64,000 nucleotides of DNA from Rhyzopertha dominica (Eukaryota; Arthropoda; Insecta; Coleoptera; Bostrichidae): positions 1,488,001 to 1,552,000 of the forward strand of contig QCXZ01000001.1 in assembly GCA_025024175.1 (NCBI GenBank), in the 5' to 3' direction. Shown here piece after piece: positions 24,692-35,583 of the stretch. Position 1 is the stretch's first letter, and each line of letters starts with the position of its first letter. The position numbers were made by a program, and so were the translations under genes. The notes beneath the pieces were generated by a model. That model had not been told where the DNA came from. It was given only the letters and a program-made list of their open reading frames with translations, and made no database searches.

Positions 24692-25720
24692 TTAAGAGCC
24701 GTTTGCCACTATAGTTATTTAAATATTGAAATAAGTTCTTATAATTATTATACGGAAATTGAATGCAGGCGCCGTTTCAATACAAGAAATTAGCCCACGT
24801 TCTGTTTTCTTGTACTGAATTTCCATAATTCGTGTTAAAACTGCGCAGATCGATGCGCACTAACCTGTTTTACCGTTTATAAACAAAACGTTCATAGAAC
24901 CTACTTTTCGAACCTACGCAATAAACAGGGTTGTGAGATTAGGCAGCTTTTGTACTGATATCGGCCAAATAAACTTTTGAATAGGGGTTATCTGTTATTT
25001 TGGGCTGACTTCCTACTACCAGCTAATTAATACATCAACATGAAGTGCAGTTTTAGGCTTCTTAAAATATGTACATTGGTGTGAGTAAACTTTTGACAAC
25101 CCCGGGAACGTGATGTGTTGTCATGATTTTGTAAATGAAACGGAAGGAATGCTTTCACGGAATTGTGTACCTTGTTTCCCTATTTTGTTATGGACAAGTT
25201 CAAACATTTTTTCAAATGAAGCATTCTATTATTCTATTAGCAGCTCTTCTTTCAGCACATTTAAGAAGCCATGAGCATTCATTCTCCTTGCAATATCATT
25301 AGTAGTATCAACGCTGGTGCATTTAATAATTTTTTCAATCAACAGGCATTTTTTTACTTTTAAATACAAATTGTGGCAATTCAGGGTGACCACAAACACT
25401 AACAACAGTAAAAGTATTGTTTATGAGTGGGTTACATTTAAGGTCTACTTTTCTCTAGCAGTAGAATAGACCTTACGTTGCATTTGCTTTAATAGATTAC
25501 GGTTAGATTAGCTTTAGGTTGAAAAATCACGATTAGAACTACAAAATGGTGCACGCGTACGTATTGAAATACATACTGAAAAGAATTTGTAATTGCAAAT
25601 TGAGAACAAAACCCTACGCTTATTTCTTCTATTGAAACGGCGCGCGCATCTAATTTTCAGAATAATAATTGTAATAACCTATTTCAGTACTTAAATAAGT
25701 ATAGTGGCAAACGGCTCTAA
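24692..25720. mobile_element. DNA transposon with long terminal inverted repeats
   Basis: The left end (24692-24810) and right end (25602-25720) are reverse complements over roughly 119 bp with about 85% identity by eye. Both open with TTA(A)GAGCCGTTTGCCACTATA and share the inner block CGCCGTTTCAATA. The total length is about 1.03 kb. The outermost bases are TTAA on the left and TAAG on the right, so a TTAA target duplication (piggyBac-like) is possible but imperfect. The interior holds only a short minus-strand reading (CLLIEKIIKCTSVDTTNDIA, then RRMNAHGFLNVLKEELL, about 25360-25250), which I do not recognise. Probably a non-autonomous deletion derivative. Confidence 0.8.
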
Positions 25721-25724
25721 GGGG

Positions 25725-27527
25725 CATACTTTGTACTGCGTAGGTACAGAAATTTCTCACTAATAAGAGGATATAAAATACGTCTTGAAATTTTTACGGC
25801 TTACCTTTGCACCGGCAATAAAAGACTCCGGAAAAAATAAAAGCAGTTTATGCCTGAACACGTGCTCGCTTTATGGCTGGAAGCAGGGCTTGTTTAAAAT
25901 TTCAGAAGGACTCGAGGGCTATCATTGGCTACGCCGCACCGGAATATCCTTTCGGAAAACTCCAGGGTATGTCGCCGCCAAACATTCCCGTTTCAAGTGC
26001 ATTCAGCAACGACCAACTGCACGACAAACATTTCCCAGTTCGGACGGACGTAAAGTACCTTTGGAAACGCAGCTCTTACATTTTAATCCGCAGGAAACAA
26101 ATTAGAATTCTGAAGACAGCTAATAATAACCTTCGGATCCCCCGAGGTGAAATCCAATAATAAATTCAGTGGACATATTCCTTTATTAAAATTTCAGGGT
26201 GATCTTAATTCTAATATTGGATACGGATATTCGGAATTTTAACTTAATGGCTTTGAGACGTGTACTGAGTTTACGAGTGCAGATTTGGTTTCTTAGGGCT
26301 AAATGGAAAGAAGGGCAAGGGCTTTGGAGGAAATGCATATTAGTCGTTATATAACTGAGATCGTAAAACTTGAAGTTTGGTAAGTTGTGCCCTGAATGCT
26401 AATTAGCATACCGTCCTAGTACGGTTAAAACTAGGGATACTTACCATTCTGTTGCAAGGGATGTAACCTCTAAAGTGAGAAATTAATCGTCTTCCAATAT
26501 ATAAACTGAAAAGTAACCTAAAGTTTACTGAAAAGGGAGTGTGCTACCTCCTTATTGCTACGAGGTAACAAACACCAAAAACAAAAGAGGGAATGGCGAT
26601 AATTCGTTATTCGAATTGCTAAAACAGGGGGCACAAAGGGTAAAGGTACTTACCGAAAAAAATAAGGCACAAGCTTACTATGGCACCGACTAACCCACAC
26701 GGCAGGGTGGGGTGGGTAAACACAAAAATATATTGTAGTTAAAGAGAGCGCCACCCGTTTTGTATGCGCTTAGAGCGAAGTTTGCGCACGATTTCACAAT
26801 TAAGAAAATGGGAAACCACTTAAGAAAATTCACGTAAGAGACCAGTACAATTTTCGCCAACTAAAATGTTAATTTATTTGACCAACGTGATTTATAACAA
26901 GATACGTACGACACAAATATCCGTGCATGAATAGTTAATAGCGGTAATACAACTATAGCTACATGTTTATAGTAAATATTGATTGCTAACAACAAATCTA
27001 CAAGGAGAGAAACATGAAATGCATTTGTGTGACAAAACAAACCATACACAACCGTGTGAGACGAGATGGTGGTATAATTATACTCGATTTACAATTAAGC
27101 CTTTATTTTGTATTAACAAGATAAAAATAGTAAAGAGAGCAGGCAATTCTTGTTCTTCCTTTTCTCTTTAGTTACTATAATTACGAATAGTTTCTTTCTT
27201 TGCGATAACATCAAAGTTAAACTTTCTTAAGGTAACATATCTTGTATTACCAGCTTTATTGTTCTTTCTCTTAATTAGGCACCCACAAAAAAGAAGAATT
27301 AGTATTAGCTTTGAATGAGTATATAATTATGTCACAAAACGTAAATAATTGAAGGTATTAGTTTATTTCCACTGATGTATATTTACTAACTTATGTTATC
27401 AAAACGCTTTAATTGTTCACTTATAAGTATTTTATTTTGTTTATATGTTTGCTATGTATGCATGGAGCCGCATATCAAAAGCGGATAAACCTTTACGTTC
27501 GGTTCTATTAATTTTAAGTAGAATTGT

Positions 27528-27530
<3 letters not shown>
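25725..27530. other. Intergenic, no gene seen
   Basis: Two overlapping plus-strand frames at 25785-26160 lie in a locally GC-balanced block. They show no family signature and are probably chance. The rest is AT-rich. Confidence 0.35.

Positions 27531-27532
<2 letters not shown>

Positions 27533-27566
<34 letters not shown>
27533..27566. repeat. (CT)17 microsatellite
   Basis: Uninterrupted CT dinucleotides. Confidence 0.98.
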
Positions 27567-27567
<1 letters not shown>

Positions 27568-27569
27568 GC

Positions 27570-28178
27570 TGTATTTGTTCAAATGCCTCTTTCTTTTCTT
27601 TATCTTCTCTTCACAATTTTCCTATGTACAAATGGAGGCCACAGTTCGCACTAAAAACCTTAAATTAGGTCATTTGAACGCTAAGACCCTTTCTAATAGT
27701 TTTGATATTTATTTTTATTAATATTCATTTGCTGAGAGCGATATAGACAATCAGTTCGATTTCTGAGAAACAAAGTGGTATAATTATATCGTTTATTACG
27801 CACAGCGCGCAATCAATACCTTTTTTTTATTTTTTTGGTGGGATTTTAGTGTTCTCTCTAGCCTTCTCTTAGATTTCTTCTTTGCATTTTGCTCCTCTGC
27901 CATTCTATTTGGTTGTCCCTTTTTCTTTTTCACGTTAGTTTCCAATCTAGTATCTTCTTTGGCGATCTCTGGAGACCCATGCGTTTTAATTGCACATACC
28001 ACCTTGAACTTTTGGTTCATATAGTATCAAGTACAGTGATTCAGATATCTATTTTTCCTCGTTTCTTTTAATCTGTCTCTATGCGTTCGTCCAGTATTTC
28101 ATTTCTGTTGTTAACAACTTTTGCTTTAGTACGGATGGTGTAGTACATATTTCAGTTGCGTTTTCCACTATTGATTTT
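27570..28178. other. Intergenic, no gene seen
   Basis: AT- and pyrimidine-rich. Lysine-rich open frames on the minus strand are low-complexity artefacts. Confidence 0.4.
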
Positions 28179-28430
28179 TATACTCGTAGATTCTATTTTA
28201 TCAGACCGTCGCGTCGGTCTTAATAAATTACAAATCCTTTTAACTTTTCGTCAAGCTTTCGGAGGTGTTTGCCTCCTTCGCCAGGGCCTTAAATCTTTTA
28301 TTTAATTTATATACAAACTACATGTAACACTTAGTTCTAGTTATGGATTAATTAAGGGCGAAAAGTTAAAAGGATTTGTAATTTATTGAGACCGACGCCC
28401 TGATAAATTAGAATCTACGAGTAGGTATAA
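28179..28430. repeat. Inverted repeat with a hammerhead-like core in its loop
   Basis: Arms at about 28179-28250 and 28359-28430 are near-perfect reverse complements; both contain CGAAAAGTTAAAAGGATTTG on one strand. The 108-bp spacer carries, on the minus strand, CTGGCGA (28284-28278), a perfect 5-bp stem GGAGG/CCTCC with a CAAACA loop (28276-28261), and GAAA (28260-28257). That is hammerhead geometry, with one change from the CTGANGA box. Penelope-like elements are known to carry such motifs near inverted terminal repeats, so a Penelope remnant is my preferred reading. A MITE is possible. Confidence 0.75.
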
Positions 28431-28669
28431 TAATTAACAACGGTCAATATTTTAAGTTATAATTGATTTTTATATTCATCGTTTGGTATTGCACGTCATC
28501 TTCTCACTCCACGGTACTGTGTTAAGAAGCATTGTGACGATTCTTCTTGTTCAATGATTTTTATTTCTTCTTCGCGCGTCCCCTCCTTTGTAATCTTCAG
28601 TCTAACGTATTAATAAGAACTGACTTTTTTATAACTACAGTTTTGAGTTTAATGGCACCAGAACTTCTC

Positions 28670-29030
28670 CGCTTGCTATCAAATGTCCTGTTTTATTTAT
28701 ATTGACCCCACGTCTGACATAATTGTTGTAGCTTCCTTAGAATAGATGAGATATCGTCATAATCTACGCTATAATAACCTGGTCTCAGCGAAATGTAAAG
28801 TAAAGAGTTTGCTGCTGTTGATAGATATGCCCATATTGCAGCTGATTCTTCTCAAGTTCTCTAATCTGGGGTTCGAATATATTTTGAACAATGTGGGAGC
28901 CCTCGCTAACCGGAAACGGGTCTGATAATTTCTTCTCATAGCTCTCCAGAGTTTGACTAAGGGTACGCTATCATAAGCCCTCTGGATATCCCCAATAACG
29001 AGGGGAGTTTCAACCTGCATCCCTTCCTTT
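28670..29030 (-). mobile_element. Non-LTR reverse transcriptase fragment
   Basis: The minus-strand reading QVETPLVIGDIQRAYDSVPL, then VKLWRAMR (about 29020-28940), is an RT motif A with D-x-x-x-A-Y-D. An internal deletion then joins it to APTLFKIYSNPRLENLRRIS and GISINSSKLFTLHFAETR (about 28910-28775), where HFADD is expected. In a shifted frame YLIYSKEATTIMSDVGSI follows. The expected PQGC..SP box is only partly kept (APTLFKIY). The element is clearly dead and is a different family from the other LINEs here. Confidence 0.75.
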
Positions 29031-29264
29031 TTTCTATAAGTTTTTTAAGGACAAATACATTATCATTTGTCGATCGCTGTTGTGTTGCACTTCTTTGTTT
29101 TAGAATAAAAACTTATCAACTAAAATTATTAGGTACATAATTCAATGCAGACTTTAGATAGTATGGTAAAGGTCAGTTTTGAGTCTCATGGTCAAAGTAG
29201 ACATTTGGCGTTGCCCTAAACATAAGAGATGGTTACTGAGATGACAGGCCAATGTATGTATTTG

Positions 29265-29345
29265 AAAGGTATTGCCAGCTTGGTCGGGAATCAAACCCGT
29301 GACCTTTTTACTGCTGGTCAGACGTACTAACTACTGCATTATTAA
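29265..29345 (-). repeat. tRNA-like sequence, probable SINE head or tRNA pseudogene
   Basis: On the minus strand this reads GTAGTTAGTACGTCTGAC (D-arm/A-box-like), then TAAAAAGGTCACGGGTTTGA and TTCCCGACC, with a B-box-like GGTTTGATTCC and a T-arm flanked by CGGG/CCCG. The anticodon stem is decayed (TCTGAC against GTAAAA) and no acceptor stem closes, so it is not a working tRNA gene. A tRNA-derived SINE with its body extending toward 29100 is plausible. Confidence 0.5.
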
Positions 29346-29349
29346 GATT

Positions 29350-31084
29350 CGTGGTCAAAGTAGCACAATACATCAAAGTTTACCACAATGTAACGCTGCT
29401 GAATGCCATCAGGCACATTTACAGTTGACCCGCTCGTCGCTCAGTATTTTCGAGCTCCAGAACAGAATATAATGTATAGTGAAGATAATTATTGCCTGAA
29501 TGCTTTTTAAGTGAATATAAGAGGTACTTGTGACATTAGAGACCAGAACAGTGAAGAAGTTAAGTGTGTGTTCAAGGTTCAAGATGACAAGTGATAAGAC
29601 GCCACGTTACGCAATATACTGTTAAGAACAACCAGAAATGGTGTAGATAAATGATTTTGGGAAACGTTGTTTCAGTTTGACAACAACTTAAGTTTGTTGA
29701 GAGTTTTAGATTCATAAGATGTTATTTAACAATTAACATATACTTTCAGTGAATGTGCTAGGTGAGGTACGGTAAGGTGAGGTGAGACTGAAACGTACGC
29801 TGGTTATATTTGAGGGAAATACGTGTTAACCTAATTTGTGCAAGGATGTGCCCAGGCAATTAGGTTTTACACTTTCCGCCTTCGAGCAGCGACCAAGGCA
29901 TTAGGGTTAATACGGCAACGCCCTCTGACCAACCCAATAAAACTGATTCCATGTGGATGACTGCTTCACATTTACGAAGCTCAGGTGTCGTAAACATGCC
30001 TTATTATCCGCTTTACGACCACCTCCGTGGTTCATTTCTTGCTCAGTTATTTCGGACACCTATAAACTGCCGTGCAAGTTCTTTTATTTCGGATAAAATC
30101 CACTTAGCCTATCTGTCTACGCCGCATAGGAATTTTATTATGCGCCAGCTTTGTCAGTAATGCATCGAAAAAGGAAAAATGTATGGTATTGCACACTTCG
30201 TTCCCCCGGATTAAAGCGCGAATGGCGTAGGCAATACGGGACTTTTTTAATCTTGCAGTACGTCTGTGTGGTGTCCAGAGGTTTGCTGGGGGTCTGGCGC
30301 GCGAGAGCCTGCTGGATATGAAATGGAACTTTAAACTTGCCGGAACTAACTTGCTTCTTTTATGCGTTCGATAAAAGTACACATATACCGTACACTAAAT
30401 TAATTTTTAAACTACATTTGTGTTATGTCGCGTGGGTAGAGGCTGCTTGTCGAATACAAGAGGAACTCTGGGAAAAGAGAGAAAATAATGTTTCCGTTTC
30501 CCTAAAACTGTTTATAATGAAAGAATGCCCTGGCCAGAGATAACACTTTAGCTTTAATGCAGCAAAATAAATATATTGTAACGTAATTTCTTTTATATTT
30601 CGCTTCAGCCTTCAGCTACCTCAGAATGTGAATCACAACTTACGTTACGAAATGACAATTTTAATTTATTTAAGTGACGCTTAGTAGTTTATTAGATCAT
30701 TTCATTTTCATCAAATATGCTCGTGATCCTTCTTATCCACTACAGCTCTCTTTTTCCAAAACATCTTATCATTACTAAGGTATATTCTTTTACTAACACT
30801 TCCATTTCGACATAACTTTCATGCTTAATACCCATATTTTTTAAAAACCATTGAAATTCTTTAGACAGAAAGACGAACGTTGTCTAACACTAAAGTTACC
30901 GGCAACCTGTGGGTTGTCCACATGGTCACGGCCATGGTTGTAATACTGTTTTTGGTGGTCTTGAACTGTTTATACTGCAACTTTTAAAGCCCTTAATTAT
31001 TTTTTCAATATCTTTATCTGCCCAACAAGCAAAATTATTTTATAATTTCCAAATAGCAAGGCATATTTGTTTTATTGTTGTTTT
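29350..31084. other. Intergenic, no gene seen
   Basis: Short degenerate GGTGAGG/GGTAAGG repeats occur near 29761-29790. GC-balanced patches at 29860-30350 carry unrecognised open frames on both strands. Confidence 0.35.
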
Positions 31085-32235
31085 ATTATTGTTCCTCGAC
31101 GTCCATTTTATTTTATAAGGTATTCCCCTACGAGTATTCAGCTTCAGTACACTAAACTGTTATATAGTTTAGTGTTAGAAACGTTTTTACAGCGAAATTA
31201 TAAAACAGTGTTAAGCACCGTTTTATAGTCATTGTATAAAGGTTTGCACAACTTTTTATAGAACATTTTTCCTGTGGTGACAAATTATTTTATAAAGAGT
31301 TTAAATATGTGTTATTCAACACTGAATCGTCATCTTGTGAACACCTATAAAACTACTATATTGTCTTGATTTGACACATGTAAAAAAACAATTTGTTATA
31401 CAGCAATTTCTTCTGGGATAATCATGCTTTATAAAGAGGAAGCCATATTATTATCATGATTGTAACACATATACGGCCGCCATTACGTAAAGCCCACTAA
31501 AAATTATTTTTATTTTAAAAGTAATGTACAAAAGTTATGTTTCTAACAAAAATGATTATAAAATGCGGTTTATAATCAGTGCAGATAGATTTAAAATGCC
31601 ACACGATTAAAAACATTTTTTGTATTTTGTCAATATTTCTTTTAAATTGATGAAATACTTATTATTTTTGAAGCGCTTAAAAATTTTGTATACATATATG
31701 CATATGTTTCACAGAAAATTTTGTTTGGTAGTAGTTTCTTGTGACTACAATTCAATACTACGCATATTTTATGTCATGTGGTATGGTATATATCTCGGTT
31801 TGAGGACATGTTTTATTTTACAGAAGAGGAATATGGGGTTGCAACTTTACCCAATCGTTAAGAAATAAAACATTCTCCGCCAAATCGGTTAAAACACCGA
31901 AATATTCCTTTGAAGATGCTGAATGCAACAGAATTGTAGCATAATAGAAAATGGCGTAACATGTATAAAACTGTTTTATAATAAATTGCTATAAAACCGT
32001 TTTGTAACTGATTAGTAATTTTTATACCACCTCTGTAACTATCTACAAAACTGTTCTATAACACCTACTAGAACCAGTATGGGATACAGATAACTAAAAT
32101 GTTTTATAAAGATGCGCCTTTTTGCATCTTTAGGCATTCTATAAACGTTATGACAATGTTTACAAGAGTACAACTGTTTTATAAAAATTGTTTTATAAAC
32201 GTTTGCCTGATCATTATAAAGCTGTAAGTTGCTAG
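31085..32235. repeat. Cluster of dispersed TATAAAAC / GTTTTATA motifs
   Basis: About 19 copies of TATAAA or TTTATA cores occur in 1.15 kb. Many extend to GTTTTATAAA or TATAAAAC and are often paired as TATAAAAC-N-GTTTTATA (for example 31964-31983 and 32170-32200). Spacing is irregular, so it is not a simple tandem repeat. No coding region is present. It could be subterminal repeats of a transposon or a very degenerate satellite. Confidence 0.6.
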
Positions 32236-32239
32236 TTGG

Positions 32240-34339
32240 GTGTTCTTGGCTACCAAAGCTTTTAAGGTTCTTTTGCAATATTTTAGTAAGAACTCGTGAT
32301 TATTATATGATGAATAAAATAATATAAACGTGTAGAACCTCCGGTAATCTTTTGTTAAATTCGGCCCAAATTCATTCACATAAAATTAACTATATAATCA
32401 GCAGAAATTTACCACTCCTAATTTTATTAGATACTACATAAGTAGTAGAATTAGGTAAATAATTAGATTATATTGTGCGAATGTTGTGCTATTTACATTT
32501 GAAGCGTTCAAGTTCGGAATTATCGTTAATAGCGTAAACAATTCAATCGGGTACCTTAGTCTCGATCTCGAGACTTTACCAGTCTCGGTCTCGGCAGAAG
32601 CACTAGGCGCTAATTATTAATAATTTTTTCAAAGGTTGGCGTAATCTTTTAATCTTAATAAATAGCAAAGGTAGTTTGATATCACTTAAATTTGTGATAA
32701 TAAAATATACGTCTCAAGAACACTTCACAATATTTCTACATTATGGGTTTATTATACTATTATAGGTCATCTTTATTTCAACGTGTGACAATAGTTTACA
32801 GGGGGCGACTAAAGTTGTCTCTTTAAAGTTTTATCAAACACTTTTTGGCTAGATTGCAATGTTTGCTTTAATTCGTACAAACATCGCATGGTTAGCTCCG
32901 ATAACGCTAGCAAATCGCGTTAACTCTTTCTTTTTGCTCTCCATAAAAAAGCATTCAGCATGTAGTCTGAAAGAGCTAAGGTAGCTGTTTTTCCAATAGT
33001 GCTAATCAACCAAGCTCAAACTCATAGAGCGTTCATTGTCAAGCTTCTACGGAAGCTTCTGCTAAATTCACTAACTTAGCTGCAAAAAAATTTGTTCCGC
33101 ATGCATTAAATCAAATAAGATTTGCACTTCAAACTTTTATTTCCTGGTGTCGCTCCGTTTCTCTCGAAACAATGGACAAACAATTCATCAAAGAGGTCAT
33201 GACTTCTTAGTGCTTTGCTTTGAGATGCCGCGATAGTGGTGCAGCGTGTGACTCACAGAAGAACTAACCACCTGGACACCCACACAGCAACATTTTGGAT
33301 TCTTTCCCCAAAAGCTCATAAACCTGCCAAATATCATTTTTACACAAGAAATCGTGCCCTGAATTGGTTAGGGCCCCGTGTTTTAGGCGGGCTCATCTCC
33401 TTTGAATGTTACCCGCGCGCCTCCTGCTATTAACCCACCCCACACAATATTAATAATCAATGCGAAATTGAGACCGGTAGCAATTCCGAAATTCATTTCG
33501 GTCCGATACGGATCTCATTTTATTCAGGAGGCAGCGAGGCCGGTTGAGCGCTAGTTGGTATGCATGCGGCGGGCCGTCGGTCTCAATCATCAGTATACAT
33601 AACGCAAATGTCTCTTACATTCGCGCCTCCTTTCCATTACGCCACACCACCAAACTTAAAAAGCTGAAATAACTCTTCCTTATTCGTTCCGTTCTCTGCC
33701 CGGCGATCTGGATAATTTATGTGTATTTATAATGCAGTTATTTCATTTTTTATTCTGCTCCTGCTTCCATCGTCCAACTGAAGACATGTGGTAGTCGGAA
33801 TACGAGAACGGGCTGCAAATTTTAGGTTCCGGCTTGGTGGCTAGCCCCAAAGGCGTTCATTTCTTACAATAAAATAGCTCTGCTCACGCATAATTTCCAA
33901 CGGCTGATCAGAGGCAGGAGAAGTATTTCTGCTAAGAAACTTTCAGCTGCTAAGGTTTTCTCCCCAATCATTAAGAATACTCAGAAAGATGCTGCTAGAA
34001 AATACCTAATATTATCTGTTATTAAACCGCTGGAGCTGTATGCTCTACATACTACAAAACATTACCCAGACTACTTAGTTCGCCAGCTGGTGCTACAAGT
34101 TTTTCAGCTGTAGTATATATATATCAACAGATATACAACTTTGGGCTTTCAGTGGGACGGCTTGCAATTATTGTTCCCAAATTTTAGGCTTTTCGCAACG
34201 AAGATAAGGGGAGGATGGGGCAGCTTCATAGAGTTTTTATATTTCGCCCTATAAAAATCTTTTTGGTATTGATATCTATGTCGATTTGTCAAAAACCAAT
34301 GGCATAACTGTCTGTGTATAAAAGTACCCTACATGTGGG
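32240..34339. other. Intergenic, no gene seen
   Basis: AT-rich to about 33200. Positions 33200-33720 are GC-balanced and complex and might be regulatory or part of an untranslated exon, but no frame supports a gene. A (TA)n run lies near 34112-34120. Confidence 0.35.
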
Positions 34340-34738
34340 GCAACCGACATGGCATTCGCTTTGCAAAGTAAAGACTTTTCTGTACTTGAACAAAACCTTT
34401 CCAGTGACATCGAGATTATGAATTGCTATTTTAAAACCTGGCGCTTGTGCCCTAATCCATTGAAGACAGAAGTAACTTGCTTTCATCTCAACAATGACCA
34501 AAAGAGAAAACAGCTTCAAGTTATATCAAATAAAATAATTCTTAAACACAACACAACTTCTCGCCAAAATACCTTGGAGTGACCCTAGATACGTCTCTAA
34601 CGTACAAGAAACATCTAGAAAATGTCAGTAAAAATTTACAGACTAGAAACAACATTCTGCATAAGCTTGCTGGTACAAGTATGGTCCTGTATGGAAAAAC
34701 AGTCATTACACAGGAAAAATTGACACTCAGTTAAATAA
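34340..34738 (+). mobile_element. Non-LTR reverse transcriptase fragment
   Basis: Starts within the catalytic box (TDMAFALQSKDFSVLEQNLS; the expected DDMA has D to T) and continues IEIMNCYFKTWRLCPNPLKT, then EVTCFHLNND. A one-base slip near 34562 follows, after which PKYLGVTLDTSLTYKKHLEN and RNNILHKLAGTS read in another frame (to about 34680). The pattern W.L.PNP.KTEV..FHL and YLGVTLD is typical of LINE reverse transcriptase thumb regions. Everything upstream of the catalytic box is absent, so it is a short internal fragment. Confidence 0.83.
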
Positions 34739-35038
34739 ATAAATAAATGTTTATTTCTTTATAATAATCAAAGTAACAAAACATAACCTTAATGAAAGCA
34801 AAACAAATAATAGTCCTTATGACCAAATAAAATACATTTCGAGTCTTTAACTTACATAATCTTTAACAAGTGCATAACAAACAATATACTCCTAGTTTCT
34901 TTTATGGAACCTAAGGTCACTTAAGTTAACTTTACAGTCCTTCTAATCAGTCATATCACTGTTCATTAACTTATTCCTTAATTCCTATTTAGAAGTACTT
35001 TCAATACTTAACAATTCAAAAAATATCACAATGAACAT
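34735..35038 (-). repeat. Probable LINE 3' UTR and (ATTT)n tail
   Basis: On the minus strand the segment ends in AAATAAACATTTATTTATTT, a tetranucleotide tail like those of non-LTR elements. It abuts the preceding RT fragment in the opposite orientation, so two LINE pieces meet head-on. No ORF remains. Confidence 0.5.
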
Positions 35039-35045
35039 GAGAATT

Positions 35046-35576
35046 TTGAGCAAGTCTGTATGTCGATTTTGAGCTAAATCTATTTTTTTGTCAAAAATCA
35101 CAAAACATCCAAGGCTACAACCCTTTTGTTCTTTCTCGACCTTAAAATTTTTTCGTCTCCGATTCAGCTGAATACAAGTATACTTATACTGATTTGGACC
35201 TCCTGAATTTCGGAATGGCCTCAGTTGGTCNCTAGCTACAACGGTTCGCTCGGAAAGTGTCCTAATTTAGGCCGCCCGCNGTCCTAGCTCATTTTAGAGC
35301 ACATTTTTGAATTCTGTAGTTCAAAATACATATGCACGTCGATTTTGAGCTAAATCTATTTTTTTTGGCAAAAATCATAAAACGTCCAAGGCTAACCCCT
35401 TTGTTCTTTTTTGACCTTAAAATTTTTCGTCTCCGATTCAGATGAATACAAGTATACTTACTGATTTGGACCTCCTGAATTTCGGAATGGTCTCAGTTGG
35501 TCGCTAGCTACAACGGTTCGCTCGGAAAATGTCCTTATTTAGGCCGCCCGCAGTCCTAGCCCATTTTAGACTGGGC
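35046..35576. repeat. Satellite array A, two units of about 272 bp
   Basis: The landmark GGACCTCCTGAATTTCGGAA occurs at 35196 and 35468, a spacing of 272. Other shared words are CGATTTTGAGCTAAAT, CTCCGATTCAG, GCTACAACGGTTCGCTCGG and GGCCGCCCGC.GTCCTAGC. The block is flanked by GAGAATT at 35039-35045 and 35577-35583. Recognisable homology starts at about 35054 and ends at about 35570. It is related to the arrays at 55.3 and 61.1 kb but is a separate sequence variant. Ns occur at 35231 and 35280. Confidence 0.9.
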
Positions 35577-35583
35577 GAGAATT

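Noticed and set aside
25785..26160. Two overlapping frames of 106 and 95 codons
   Set aside because: They overlap in different frames, neither shows a family motif, and the local base composition explains the openness.
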